From: Synechococcus sp. M16.1
GTDB lineage: Bacteria; Cyanobacteriota; Cyanobacteriia; PCC-6307; Cyanobiaceae
Length of the DNA: 64,000 nucleotides
Assembly: GCF_014279895.1 (NCBI RefSeq)
Contig: NZ_CP047954.1
Span: 1,302,001-1,366,000, forward strand
Direction: 5' to 3'
Of this stretch, positions 52,876-63,488 are shown one piece after another (the first letter of the stretch is position 1; each line of letters starts with the position of its first letter). A program made the translations under genes and the position numbers. The notes under the pieces were generated by a model, which was not told the origin of the DNA, did not search any database, and saw nothing but the letters and a program-made list of their open reading frames with translations.

Positions 52876-54015
52876 GTGAGACCCATGCGACCGTTCATGA
52901 CCGAGGCCCTGGAAGCCATCGCCGATCGCTTCCATCCTCGCGAGGGGATCAAAGCCATCCGTTCCCTTGGTTCGGGCAACGTCAACGAAACGTTCCTCGT
53001 GACCCACGAGGGACAGGACGGCGCGTTCGTCATGCAACGCCTGAACACAAACGTGTTTGATCGGCCTGACCTGGTGATGCAGAACCTGCAGGCCCTGGGC
53101 GACCACATGGAACGCCGTCTCGCCTCTCCACCACCACAATTGAAGGGGCGGCGCTGGGAAGTGCCCAGGGTGGTTCCCTGTCGGCGAGAGGCCTCCCCCT
53201 GGATCGAACAGAACGGAGAGTTCTGGCGCTCGATCACGTACATCGGCGCAGCAACCACCAGCGATGTCATCCGGGACAGTGCCCATGCCCAGGAAGTGGG
53301 CTACGGGCTGGGAATGTTCCACCACCTGATCAGCGATCTGCCCATCAATCAACTGGCGGACATCCTCGAGAATTTCCACGTCACGCCGGCCTACCTCCAA
53401 CACTTCGATGCGGTCGCCAAAGCCACAGACCGCCTTGGTCCTGCCGAACGTGACGCCTGCGCGTTCATCGAGGCACGTCGTCAGGGCATCGATGTGCTGG
53501 AAGCAGCGCTCAGCCGCGGTGAACTCCATCACCGCCCCATCCATGGGGACCCCAAGATCAACAACGTGATGATCGATGAGGCCAGCGGCCAGGCGATCGG
53601 TCTGATCGATCTGGACACCGTCAAACCGGGGCTTGTTCACTACGACATCGGTGACTGTGTGCGCTCCTGCTGCAATCCAGCCGGAGAGGAAACCCTCTGC
53701 CTCGACGATGTGAACTTCGACATGGAGCTCTGTGAGGCGATCCTCACGGGCTATCTCTCCGTTGCTGGTGGGTTCCTGAGTGACTGGGACCTGCACTATC
53801 TGCCCCACTGCATCCGCCTGATCCCCCTGGAGCTTGGCCTGCGCTTTCTCACGGATCACCTGGAGGGCGATGTGTATTTCCGCTGCGATCGACCTGGGCA
53901 CAACCTGCAACGGGCCCTGGTGCAGTTCCGACTTACCGAAGCGGTGGAGCAGCAGTTCAACGCCCTGGAGCAACTGGTTGCGCGGCTGAAGCAGCAGCCA
54001 AGTCCAAACCTCTGA
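52876..54015 (+). CDS. Aminoglycoside-phosphotransferase-fold kinase (NahK-like)
   Basis: 379 residues from GTG with AAGGTG before it. Motifs SGNVNETFLVTHEG (ATP loop), HRPIHGDPKINNVMID (catalytic HGD) and IGLIDLDTVKPGLVHYDIGD (metal DFG equivalent). The layout resembles N-acetylhexosamine or homoserine kinase-like APH proteins; the substrate is likely a sugar or small alcohol. Two bases separate it from the next gene. Confidence 0.82.
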   Translation: MRPMRPFMTEALEAIADRFHPREGIKAIRSLGSGNVNETFLVTHEGQDGAFVMQRLNTNVFDRPDLVMQNLQALGDHMERRLASPPPQLKGRRWEVPRVVPCRREASPWIEQNGEFWRSITYIGAATTSDVIRDSAHAQEVGYGLGMFHHLISDLPINQLADILENFHVTPAYLQHFDAVAKATDRLGPAERDACAFIEARRQGIDVLEAALSRGELHHRPIHGDPKINNVMIDEASGQAIGLIDLDTVKPGLVHYDIGDCVRSCCNPAGEETLCLDDVNFDMELCEAILTGYLSVAGGFLSDWDLHYLPHCIRLIPLELGLRFLTDHLEGDVYFRCDRPGHNLQRALVQFRLTEAVEQQFNALEQLVARLKQQPSPNL

Positions 54016-54016
54016 G

Positions 54017-54592
54017 ATGGCGCGTTCTGCCGTGATGCTGCGTCAGGCCTGCCGCCTGATTCCCTTTGAACGGTCCATTCCAGCGGGGGTCCAGATCAGC
54101 GCGGAACTGGTGTGGAGGCGCGAGGGTTGGCTGGAACTCAGCTACGGGGTTCTGGCCCGTGCGGCCAAGGGCATTGGCGTCCTGAAGCTGCCGGCAGGGC
54201 TGAACGATGGGCCCCAACAGGGGCAGCGCAAAGATGAGCTCTGGACCACCACCTGCTTCGAAGCCTTCATCGCTGCCCCCGGGGAGCAGCGTTACTGGGA
54301 AGTGAATCTGGCTGCCAATGGCGATTGGGCGCTCTATCGCTTCGATGGCTATCGCAGTGGACAAACGCAGCAGGAACTGAGCACACCCCCAACGGTGCGG
54401 CTGCAACGTGGGTTGCACCAACTGCGGCTCGACGCCCGTATTGCATTGGAGCCCTGGTGGACACCAGACGTCTGCCCAGACCTGGCACTGACAGCCGTGA
54501 TTGACCGTGGACAGGAGGGGCTGAGCCATTGGGCCCTCCGCCACGGCCCCAAGGCCGACTTTCACGACCGCAGCACCTTTCTTGCCGCCTGA
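54017..54592 (+). CDS. DOMON-like-domain protein
   Basis: 191 residues with the cyanobacterial DOMON-like signature GQRKDELWTTTCFEAFIAAP, GEQRYWEVNLAANGDWALYR, FDGYRSG. The fold often binds sugars or heme. Close spacing with the kinase suggests an operon. Confidence 0.8.
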   Translation: MARSAVMLRQACRLIPFERSIPAGVQISAELVWRREGWLELSYGVLARAAKGIGVLKLPAGLNDGPQQGQRKDELWTTTCFEAFIAAPGEQRYWEVNLAANGDWALYRFDGYRSGQTQQELSTPPTVRLQRGLHQLRLDARIALEPWWTPDVCPDLALTAVIDRGQEGLSHWALRHGPKADFHDRSTFLAA

Positions 54593-54631
54593 ACCGCACC
54601 GGTAGGGTCAACACAGCGCCCCTGCCCCACC

Positions 54632-55621
54632 ATGCGCAGCCGCAATGTGCTTGTTGTCTCAGCCATCACGGCAAGCCTGCTGAGCGGGCTGTGGCTGAGA
54701 CCAAAACAGCCGCAGGCCGCAGCCGAAGCGGTTGTTTCCAAGCAAGCTGTCACCAAGCCAGGGGGGAAATCACCTGTGCTGCTTCCTGCCCAGGCCAGCC
54801 AACCGAAAACCAAAGATGGCCGGCAGTACCCCCTTGTGCCCGCTGATCCAGCCGAGCTGGCAACACTGCTGGCGGCCGTTGAACAGGCGCTGAGGGATCC
54901 CGCCACAGCGGCCGAGGCCCTGCCCGATCTCGGCCACCAACAACAGGTGATCTACCGGGTCTTGTCGACGGACCAACCCAGATCTCAGCAGGTCGTTGAC
55001 GCGTTACCCCCGCGCTGGCGCAGCGTGGCGGAACGCCACCTGGCAGCACGGCGTGAATTCGTTCGCATGAGCCGCGGCCGTGGACCGACGATGCTCCCCG
55101 CCTGGCGGATCATCCAGCCCGAACCAGCGGCGAAGCTGCTCAGCTATTACCGCAAGGCCGAGGCAGCGACAGGAATCGAATGGGAGGTTCTGGCGGCCGT
55201 GAACCTCGTGGAAACCGGAATGGGACGCATCGATGGCATCTCCGTAGCCAATGCCCAGGGCCCGATGCAGTTCCTGCCCACCACCTGGGCCGAACCCGGT
55301 ATTGGCGCCGGGAACATCCGCGATCCCCACGACGCCATCCAGGCAGCAGCGCGTTACCTGGTGAGGCGGGGCGGACTGCAGGACATTCGCCGCGGCCTCT
55401 GGGGCTACAACAACAGCGATTACTACGGCCGCGCCGTGCTGCTCTATGCCTCACTGATGAAGGAGAACCCTGCGGCCTACACCGGCCTGTATCACTGGGA
55501 GATCCACTTCAACGCAGCGGCCGGTGATCTTTGGCTGCCGGTGGGTTACAACCAACCGCAGCGCATCACGGTTGAGCAGCATCTGCAGGCCAACCCAGCC
55601 AGCAGATCACCAAACGGGTGA
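54632..55621 (+). CDS. Lytic transglycosylase (SLT domain)
   Basis: 329 residues. Signal/membrane anchor near the N-terminus (VLVVSAITASLLSGLWLRPK), then an SLT domain with catalytic glutamate in LAAVNLVETGMGRIDG and the MQFLPTTWAEPGIGAGNIRD motif. Cleaves peptidoglycan glycan strands in the periplasm. Confidence 0.88.
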   Translation: MRSRNVLVVSAITASLLSGLWLRPKQPQAAAEAVVSKQAVTKPGGKSPVLLPAQASQPKTKDGRQYPLVPADPAELATLLAAVEQALRDPATAAEALPDLGHQQQVIYRVLSTDQPRSQQVVDALPPRWRSVAERHLAARREFVRMSRGRGPTMLPAWRIIQPEPAAKLLSYYRKAEAATGIEWEVLAAVNLVETGMGRIDGISVANAQGPMQFLPTTWAEPGIGAGNIRDPHDAIQAAARYLVRRGGLQDIRRGLWGYNNSDYYGRAVLLYASLMKENPAAYTGLYHWEIHFNAAAGDLWLPVGYNQPQRITVEQHLQANPASRSPNG

Positions 55622-55664
55622 GCATCGACACCTACGCTGATACCTGGCGTGATCCAGGAAGCGG

Positions 55665-57690
<2,026 letters not shown>

Positions 57691-57707
57691 ATGACGTCCC
57701 AGCTTCC

Positions 57708-58601
57708 ATGGCGCTGATCCTTCCTGGCAGTTACCACAAAATCGCAGAGGTTGAACGCAACCGGATTTCCTGGATTGAGCCCGAACAGGCTGAACGCCAG
57801 GACATCCGGCCCCTGCGGATCGGCATCTTGAACATCATGCCGCTGGGCAAGCAGTACGAGTTCAACCTGCTGCATCCGCTGGGCCTATCGGTGCTGCAGA
57901 TCGAACCGATTTGGATTCGCCTCAACTCCCACGCCTACAAGAGTTGGGATCAGCACCATCTCGACCAGCTCTATGTGAGCTGGGATGAAGCCTTGTCCCA
58001 GGGTCCCCTGGATGGCTTGATCATCACCGGTGCCCCCGTGGAACACCTGCCCTTTGAACAGGTCAGTTACTGGAACGAACTGGTCCAGTTGATCGAGGAA
58101 GCGCGCAGCACCTGTGCCAGCACCCTCGGACTTTGCTGGGCCGGTTTCGCCCTCGCTTACCTTGCGGGCGTCGACAAGGTGGCCTTCCAGCAGAAGCTGT
58201 TCGGGATCTACCCGATGCGCAGCCTTGTCCCGGGGCATCCATTGATGGGAACTCAGGACGACCATTTCGTCTGCCCCCAGAGCCGTCATGCGGGACTGCC
58301 GGATGCCGCGATGGAAGCCGCCGAACGGGACGGACGTCTTCGCTTGCTCGCCCATGGCGAACAGGTGGGCTACACCATTTTCGAGACACCAGATCAGCGG
58401 CAGCTGATGCACCTCGGCCACCCCGAATACAACGTGGGGCGGATCCTCGGAGAAATGGAACGCGACCGAGCCCGCGGAGATGTTCCGCCGCCCGAAAATT
58501 TCGATGCGGCCCAACCCCAGACCCTCTGGCGCTCCCACCGGAACCTTCTGTTCCAGCAGTGGCTCTGGTTCTGCTATCAGCGGGTCAGCCTCAAAGCCTG
58601 A
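57708..58601 (+). CDS. metA: Homoserine O-acyltransferase MetA (predicted acetyltransferase)
   Basis: 297 residues with the catalytic cysteine in TLGLCWAGFALAY and TGAPVEHLPFEQVSYW. In MetA enzymes the residue after this APV decides donor choice: Glu here (APVE) marks acetyl-CoA users, while Gly (APLG) marks succinyl-CoA users. With metY next to it, the product should be O-acetylhomoserine. Confidence 0.92.
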   Translation: MALILPGSYHKIAEVERNRISWIEPEQAERQDIRPLRIGILNIMPLGKQYEFNLLHPLGLSVLQIEPIWIRLNSHAYKSWDQHHLDQLYVSWDEALSQGPLDGLIITGAPVEHLPFEQVSYWNELVQLIEEARSTCASTLGLCWAGFALAYLAGVDKVAFQQKLFGIYPMRSLVPGHPLMGTQDDHFVCPQSRHAGLPDAAMEAAERDGRLRLLAHGEQVGYTIFETPDQRQLMHLGHPEYNVGRILGEMERDRARGDVPPPENFDAAQPQTLWRSHRNLLFQQWLWFCYQRVSLKA

Positions 58602-58627
58602 TCAGGCTTGGTTGCAGCAACACCCCC

Positions 58628-58945
58628 TTAGCTGTGTCGTTTCGGAGTGGGTTCCAGATTGGCCGAAGGCTCCTGAGCGACGGCCTCTGGACGCTCAGCG
58701 GATTTGCGATTGAGTTCCCGCTCCAGCGAGGCGATCCGTCTCTCGCGAAGGCAATGACGGCAGCCACCCAGGGTTTGAAGATGCTTTTCCGGTGTGATCG
58801 TGATCGGCTGAACCGGATGGGCGTTGCAACGGATTTGAACGGGGCTCTTGTAACTGCGCCAGCGGATCAAGCTGTAATCGAACTGATCACCAAAGCGCTG
58901 TACAGCACGCTTGAGGAATTCGTCTTGGGTGATTCGGGCTCCCAT
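58628..58945 (-). CDS. DUF723-like (homing-endonuclease-associated) domain protein
   Basis: 105 residues from ATG at 58945. Residues 5-65 match the DUF723 pattern FLKRAVQRFGDQFDYSLIRW, KSPVQIRCNAHPVQPITITP, HLQTLGGCRHC, a DNA-binding-like zinc module found next to endonucleases. The basic C-terminus is low complexity. No endonuclease domain is visible. Confidence 0.7.
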   Translation of the reverse strand: MGARITQDEFLKRAVQRFGDQFDYSLIRWRSYKSPVQIRCNAHPVQPITITPEKHLQTLGGCRHCLRERRIASLERELNRKSAERPEAVAQEPSANLEPTPKRHS

Positions 58946-59004
58946 GCCACCGAATGTATGGGACAGTCTCGGGATCGAACCGACCTCGTCATCCGACGTC
59001 ACGA

Positions 59005-59589
59005 ATGACCATCCATCCAGCTGCAGCTGAAACGGACTGGTCCCTGCATGGGGGTTGGCTGAAGCCAGAACTTGCCAGGCACTGGCAAACACAGCTTGAA
59101 CACCAGCTCCAGTGGGAGCAGCCCGTCGTTCAGGTCTATGGCAAGCGACACCCGGTCCCCCGACTGACGGTGTTTCTTGCCAATGAAGGAATTCACTACC
59201 GATACAGCGGTGCCATTCACACCGGTGATGGCTGGCCTGCATGGTTCAAGCCATTGCTGCAGCAGGTGAATCAAGCCTGTGAGACCAACTTCAACGGATG
59301 CCTGCTCAATTGGTATCGCCATGGCGATGACCGCATGGGTTGGCACGCCGATGACGAACCGGAAATTGATCAGCGGGCTCCGATTGCCTCCCTTTCACTC
59401 GGGGCGACGCGGGATTTTCAGCTCCGCCACCGCAGAACTGCTCACCTGAAAATGTCTCTGCCGTTGGCCGATGGTGACCTTCTGGTGATGCACCCGGGCT
59501 GTCAGAGCCGATGGATGCACAGTGTTCCTCAGCGGCGCAAAGTGCAGAGCCCCCGCATCAATCTCACCTTTCGCCGTTTTCAGAACTGA
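59005..59589 (+). CDS. alkB: AlkB-family 2-oxoglutarate/Fe(II) dioxygenase
   Basis: 194 residues. Iron ligands are in RMGWHADDEPEI (H-x-D) and a distal MHSVPQRR (H), with RINLTFRRF carrying the 2OG-binding arginines. It should remove alkyl groups from DNA or RNA bases. Divergent from the DUF723 gene; 3' end overlaps the convergent AEC gene by ten bases. Confidence 0.9.
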   Translation: MTIHPAAAETDWSLHGGWLKPELARHWQTQLEHQLQWEQPVVQVYGKRHPVPRLTVFLANEGIHYRYSGAIHTGDGWPAWFKPLLQQVNQACETNFNGCLLNWYRHGDDRMGWHADDEPEIDQRAPIASLSLGATRDFQLRHRRTAHLKMSLPLADGDLLVMHPGCQSRWMHSVPQRRKVQSPRINLTFRRFQN

Positions 59590-60494
59590 GAGCGCAGCAG
59601 CACGCCCCATGCAGGCGCAGTGATCAAGGCCAGCAACGTGCTCCAAAACACCAACCCGGCGGCCCGCTCCTGATCAGCACCCACAGATTCTGCGATGAGC
59701 AAAAGAGAGATTGCCGTCGGCGCGGCTCCTTGCAGAGCAACCGCCTGAACCATCAAAGGCTTGAACTGCAGCAGAGACGCCAGGAGCCCAAGCAACAACG
59801 GATAGAGAAGGAGTTTGGCCACCAGTGGCTTAATCAACTGCAGAGGACGTACCTCCGGCGCAATGCCCTGGCGATGAATGCTGCCCAGGCGCATGCCCAC
59901 CACCATCAGAGCCAGCACGATCACGCAGCGTGAAGGCCACCACAGCGCATCGGCCACCGAAGCAGACCATGGGGTCGCCTGAACCAGCAACGCACCGATG
60001 AGTCCTCGGGTTGCCGGACTCCCAGCAACACTGCTGAGCAACCCTCGCAACCGCTGAGATCCATCGACCTGCCCCCCGATCAGCAGCGGTCCCAGGCTCC
60101 AGACCAGCAGTGTCGCCCCGAGGTCGTAGCCAATGCTGATGGGCAGAGCCTCGTCGGGCAGGAAAGCCAGGGCGAGAGGAACCCCGAAATAGGCCGTGTT
60201 TCCGGTGCAGCTACCAAGCCGCAGCGTGGGAGACGCCAGCTCAGCCAATCCTGGCAGGCGCGCGGCACCCACAAGAACAAGACCCATGGCAAACACCGCA
60301 AGGCCTGCGGCCTGCAACATGTAGCTGCTGAGGCCACCCTTCAACAGCAGGCCCATCACACTGATCGGCACACCGAACCTCACCAGCGGTGCGGCCAAGC
60401 GAGTGGACAGGGTTTCATGGCGACGACCAGCCCAGAACCCAATCAGAAGGGAGGGCACAAGCTCCAGCAAGAACCGAAGAATGAACACCTCCAT
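59580..60494 (-). CDS. AEC-family (auxin efflux carrier-like) permease
   Basis: 304 residues with about ten membrane segments: FLLELVPSLLIGFWAGRRHE at the start and CTGNTAYFGVPLALAFLPDE, GAAPTAISLLLIAESVGAD in the two halves, the classic AEC inverted repeat. Substrate unknown; bacterial members carry organic acids. Confidence 0.85.
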   Translation of the reverse strand: MEVFILRFLLELVPSLLIGFWAGRRHETLSTRLAAPLVRFGVPISVMGLLLKGGLSSYMLQAAGLAVFAMGLVLVGAARLPGLAELASPTLRLGSCTGNTAYFGVPLALAFLPDEALPISIGYDLGATLLVWSLGPLLIGGQVDGSQRLRGLLSSVAGSPATRGLIGALLVQATPWSASVADALWWPSRCVIVLALMVVGMRLGSIHRQGIAPEVRPLQLIKPLVAKLLLYPLLLGLLASLLQFKPLMVQAVALQGAAPTAISLLLIAESVGADQERAAGLVFWSTLLALITAPAWGVLLRSQF

Positions 60495-60582
60495 CAGATC
60501 AATCGACCCTAGAAAGCTGTGGTGACTGATGCCTCAGCCCCAGGCTTAATCTGACTTTTGATTGGCCGCGTGGATTCAGCTG

Positions 60583-60774
60583 ATGCAACCAGCTTCACGC
60601 CATCGCATCGTGCGCAGTGATCAATCAGAGGATCAGCTGACAAGGCTGCGCTTTGACAGCTACAACGCTGCCTACGATGAACTCGAGCGTTACTACGGGG
60701 ATTTTTGCTGCTCTGATGATGATCGTGTCGAGTACACGATCGTTTCTGAACCCTCAGACAGTGCTGAGGTTTAA
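60583..60774 (+). CDS. Small acidic hypothetical protein
   Basis: 63 residues: QPASRHRIVRSDQSEDQLTR, LRFDSYNAAYDELERYYGDF, CCSDDDRVEYTIVSEPSDSA. The block RFDSYxAAYDELERYY-CCSD-DR is compact and protein-like. ATG at 60583 chosen over an upstream TTG. Confidence 0.65.
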   Translation: MQPASRHRIVRSDQSEDQLTRLRFDSYNAAYDELERYYGDFCCSDDDRVEYTIVSEPSDSAEV

Positions 60775-60965
60775 ACCAATGAGGACGCCTCAACATCAGC
60801 CCGCAAGCTTCATCGCAGGAGAGCAGTCTCAAAAGCCAGACCACAGAGACGCATCCCTAGATACCCACCTTTCAAAGCACTGAGCCTTGGCAATATCGGC
60901 TTGATTGATTGACATCCAGCCAGCCAACCAGTTATGAACTATGTATCCATTGAGACGCATTTAAA

Positions 60966-61355
60966 ATGCTGACCGGTTCCGATCTGCTTGCCAAGGTCAA
61001 AGAACTTGGAGATGTTTCCAAATCCGATCTGGTGAGAGCTTGCGGATACGTCTCTGACAAGAAAGATGGTGGCGATCGCCTGAATTTCACAGCGTTCTAC
61101 GAGGCCCTGCTCGAGGCCAAGGGCGTGAATCTGAGCAGCGGTGGTGCTGCGATTGGCAAAGGTGGTCGCAAACTGAGCTACATCGCTAAAGTTCAGGGCA
61201 ATGGCAATCTGCTGATCGGCAAGGCTTACACCGCCATGCTGAACCTCGAACCCGGCGACGAGTTCGAAATCAAGCTCGGCAAGAAAGCCATCCGTCTGAT
61301 CCCTACGGGTGCAGCTGCGGAGCACAGCGAAGCTGCCGACCAGGTTGACGAGTGA
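60966..61355 (+). CDS. cyAbrB-family transcriptional regulator
   Basis: 129 residues. N-terminal helical domain (GSDLLAKVKELGDVSKSDLV) with FTAFYEALLEAKGVNLSSGG, then the DNA-binding beta domain RKLSYIAKVQGNGNLLIGKA, YTAMLNLEPGDEFEIKLGKK. cyAbrB proteins are cyanobacterial global regulators of carbon and nitrogen balance. Confidence 0.93.
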   Translation: MLTGSDLLAKVKELGDVSKSDLVRACGYVSDKKDGGDRLNFTAFYEALLEAKGVNLSSGGAAIGKGGRKLSYIAKVQGNGNLLIGKAYTAMLNLEPGDEFEIKLGKKAIRLIPTGAAAEHSEAADQVDE

Positions 61356-61390
61356 TCAACTGATCCATCATTCCAAGCTGAATCCCCTAC

Positions 61391-61422
61391 AGCCCCTCCC
61401 TTACCTGGAGGGGCTTTTTTTT
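61391..61422 (+). terminator. Intrinsic terminator after cyAbrB
   Basis: Nine-bp stem AGCCCCTCC/GGAGGGGCT, seven-base loop, then eight T. Clear terminator for the regulator gene. Confidence 0.95.
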
Positions 61423-61491
61423 GCGCAACGAAGCAACCGAGGCCCTGAGGCAATCACACTGGGGCTGGCATCACAATTGTTGCTCGGTAAT

Positions 61492-61746
61492 GTGAGCCGG
61501 ATTGGCGCGACAGAGTTGAAATCCTTCAAGGCAACCGTCGCTTCGTTCCTGAGCAATACGTTTCTGTTGGGGGGCTCAGTCGCCCTGTCCATCCATGTCG
61601 TGCTGACCTTCTTTCGGATGCACGGACTGGCGCTGACCCTTGCTTTTGTGGCGTTTTGGCTGATCTGCGTGACGGCCTACTTCCGTTGGCAGGGCAAGCA
61701 CAGCCGAAAGCCCACTGAGGCTTGGAGAGAACGACAATCGGCCTGA
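61492..61746 (+). CDS. Small two-helix membrane protein
   Basis: 84 residues from GTG. Two membrane helices (FLLGGSVALSIHVVLTFFRM and LALTLAFVAFWLICVTAYFR) with a basic tail (RWQGKHSRKPTEAWRE). Start not certain (a TTG lies shortly upstream); function unknown. Confidence 0.55.
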   Translation: MSRIGATELKSFKATVASFLSNTFLLGGSVALSIHVVLTFFRMHGLALTLAFVAFWLICVTAYFRWQGKHSRKPTEAWRERQSA

Positions 61747-61773
61747 AGCAAGTCACACGGTTATGCAAACCGT

Positions 61774-62517
61774 TCAGTGCTGCATCTGATTGAGGAACCT
61801 GCGGCTGCGTTCCTCCCTGGCATTGCTGAAAAAGGTCTCTGGATCGGAGGTCTCCACCACCTGGCCCCGATCCATGAACATCACCCGATCCGCCACCTCA
61901 CGGGCAAATCCAAGTTCGTGGGTGACCACCACCATCGTCATGCCGCCTTTCGCCAGCTTGCGCATCGCATCCAACACCTCCTTCACCCGCTCCGGATCCA
62001 AGGCACTGGTGGGCTCATCGAACAGCATCACCTCAGGATCCAGGGCCAGAGCCCGGGCGATCGCCACCCGCTGCTGCTGACCACCGCTGAGCTGCGCCGG
62101 GTACTTGTGGGCCTGCTCGCGAATGCCCATCTGGTCAAGGAGATCTATTGCCCGCTGCTCGGCAGCCGCCTTGGCACGCTGTTGCACCTTGATCAGGGCA
62201 AGGGTGATGTTGTCGAGGATGGAAAGGTGAGGGAAAAGGTTGAACTGCTGAAACACCATCCCCACGCGCTTGCGGATCTCCCGCACCTGACGTTCTGCAT
62301 GGGTGGCGTCCAAGCGAACCCCAAGCACATCCAAGGCGCCGCCATCCAACGACTCCAGACCATTGAACGTACGAATCAGCGTGCTCTTGCCAGAGCCGGA
62401 AGGCCCCATCACCACCAGCACTTCGCCGCTGTTCACCTCAAGGGTGACGCCATCGAGAGCTCGAACCCCTTGGGAATAGCTCTTGACCAGATCAGTGGCA
62501 CGAATGGCGACAGTCAT
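61774..62517 (-). CDS. Polar amino-acid ABC transporter ATPase (GlnQ/AapP type)
   Basis: 247 residues: Walker A VVMGPSGSGKSTLIRTFNGL, Q-loop VGMVFQQFNLFPHLS, signature LSGGQQQRVAIARAL, Walker B MLFDEPTSALDPERV. Energises the two permeases encoded upstream (ATGA overlap). The periplasmic binding protein is not in the window. Confidence 0.94.
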   Translation of the reverse strand: MTVAIRATDLVKSYSQGVRALDGVTLEVNSGEVLVVMGPSGSGKSTLIRTFNGLESLDGGALDVLGVRLDATHAERQVREIRKRVGMVFQQFNLFPHLSILDNITLALIKVQQRAKAAAEQRAIDLLDQMGIREQAHKYPAQLSGGQQQRVAIARALALDPEVMLFDEPTSALDPERVKEVLDAMRKLAKGGMTMVVVTHELGFAREVADRVMFMDRGQVVETSDPETFFSNAREERSRRFLNQMQH

Positions 62518-63488
62518 GAAGCGGAGCGGGCAGGGTCAAGCTGAACTTCCAGGTGGCGGGCCAGCAGCGCCATGGCGGTACACGCCAGCCAGTAAACCGC
62601 AGCAAGCCAGAGGTAGACCTCCAGATAGCGGCCGATGAAAGCAGGATTCGCCAACAGGCTGCGGCTGATGCCCAGCAATTCCATCAAACCGAGAATGGCC
62701 ATCAGGCTTGTGTTTTGCAGCAGACCCACCGCCTGATTGGTGAGCGATGGAAGTGCAACCCGCAGCGCCTGAGGCAGCACCACCAGTTGCAGCACTTGGC
62801 GTGGCGACAGCCCCAGCACGGCTGCAGCTTCCCGCTGAGTAGGCGGAATCGCCTGCAGGCCTCCGCGAACATCCTCTGCGATGTAGGCCGCTGCAAACAA
62901 GGCGAAGGCCACAACCGCCCGCAGAACACGATTGATCTCAAGCCCTGGCGGCAGGAACAACGGGATCAGCAGTTGTCCAAAGAACAGAACCGCAATCAAG
63001 GGCACAGCCCGCATCAACTCGATGTAGGCGGCGCTGCTCCAACGCAGCACCGGCAGCTCACTGCGCCGGCCGAGGGCCAGGAGGATCCCTAACGGAAGCG
63101 CCAAAGCTCCACTGCCTCCCGTAAGCAGCAGCGTGAGCGTCAGACCACCCCAACTGCGTGTCCCCACCGGCAGCAGACCCAAACCTCCGGTCAACAGCCA
63201 GAGCCCCAGCGGTGCCATCGCGATCCAGACCAACGGCAACCAACGGCGAACCCAGCCAGGCTTCGGACCAGTGAGGGTCAGCAGCGTCAGCGTGATCAGT
63301 GCTGCCATCCACAGCAACGGACGCCAGCGTTGATCCGCAGGGAAACTGCCCACCGCGTACAGCGGCAGATTGGTGGCCACCACAGACCAGTCGGCTGCCA
63401 CCAGCAGCCAATGCAGCATGGACCAGCCAGCCCATCCGAGCAGAACCAGCAGCAGCAGGGTGATCCCACGATCCAACCAACGGTTCAT
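62514..63488 (-). CDS. Amino-acid ABC transporter permease (AapM/BztC type)
   Basis: 324 residues with several extra N-terminal membrane segments before the permease core (GALALPLGILLALGRRSELP; FVALFAAAYIAEDVRGGLQ-type block), typical of the general L-amino-acid transporter second permease. The EAA-like loop RQVLQLVVLPQALRVALPSL is present. Coupled to both neighbours by overlaps. Confidence 0.9.
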   Translation of the reverse strand: MNRWLDRGITLLLLVLLGWAGWSMLHWLLVAADWSVVATNLPLYAVGSFPADQRWRPLLWMAALITLTLLTLTGPKPGWVRRWLPLVWIAMAPLGLWLLTGGLGLLPVGTRSWGGLTLTLLLTGGSGALALPLGILLALGRRSELPVLRWSSAAYIELMRAVPLIAVLFFGQLLIPLFLPPGLEINRVLRAVVAFALFAAAYIAEDVRGGLQAIPPTQREAAAVLGLSPRQVLQLVVLPQALRVALPSLTNQAVGLLQNTSLMAILGLMELLGISRSLLANPAFIGRYLEVYLWLAAVYWLACTAMALLARHLEVQLDPARSAS

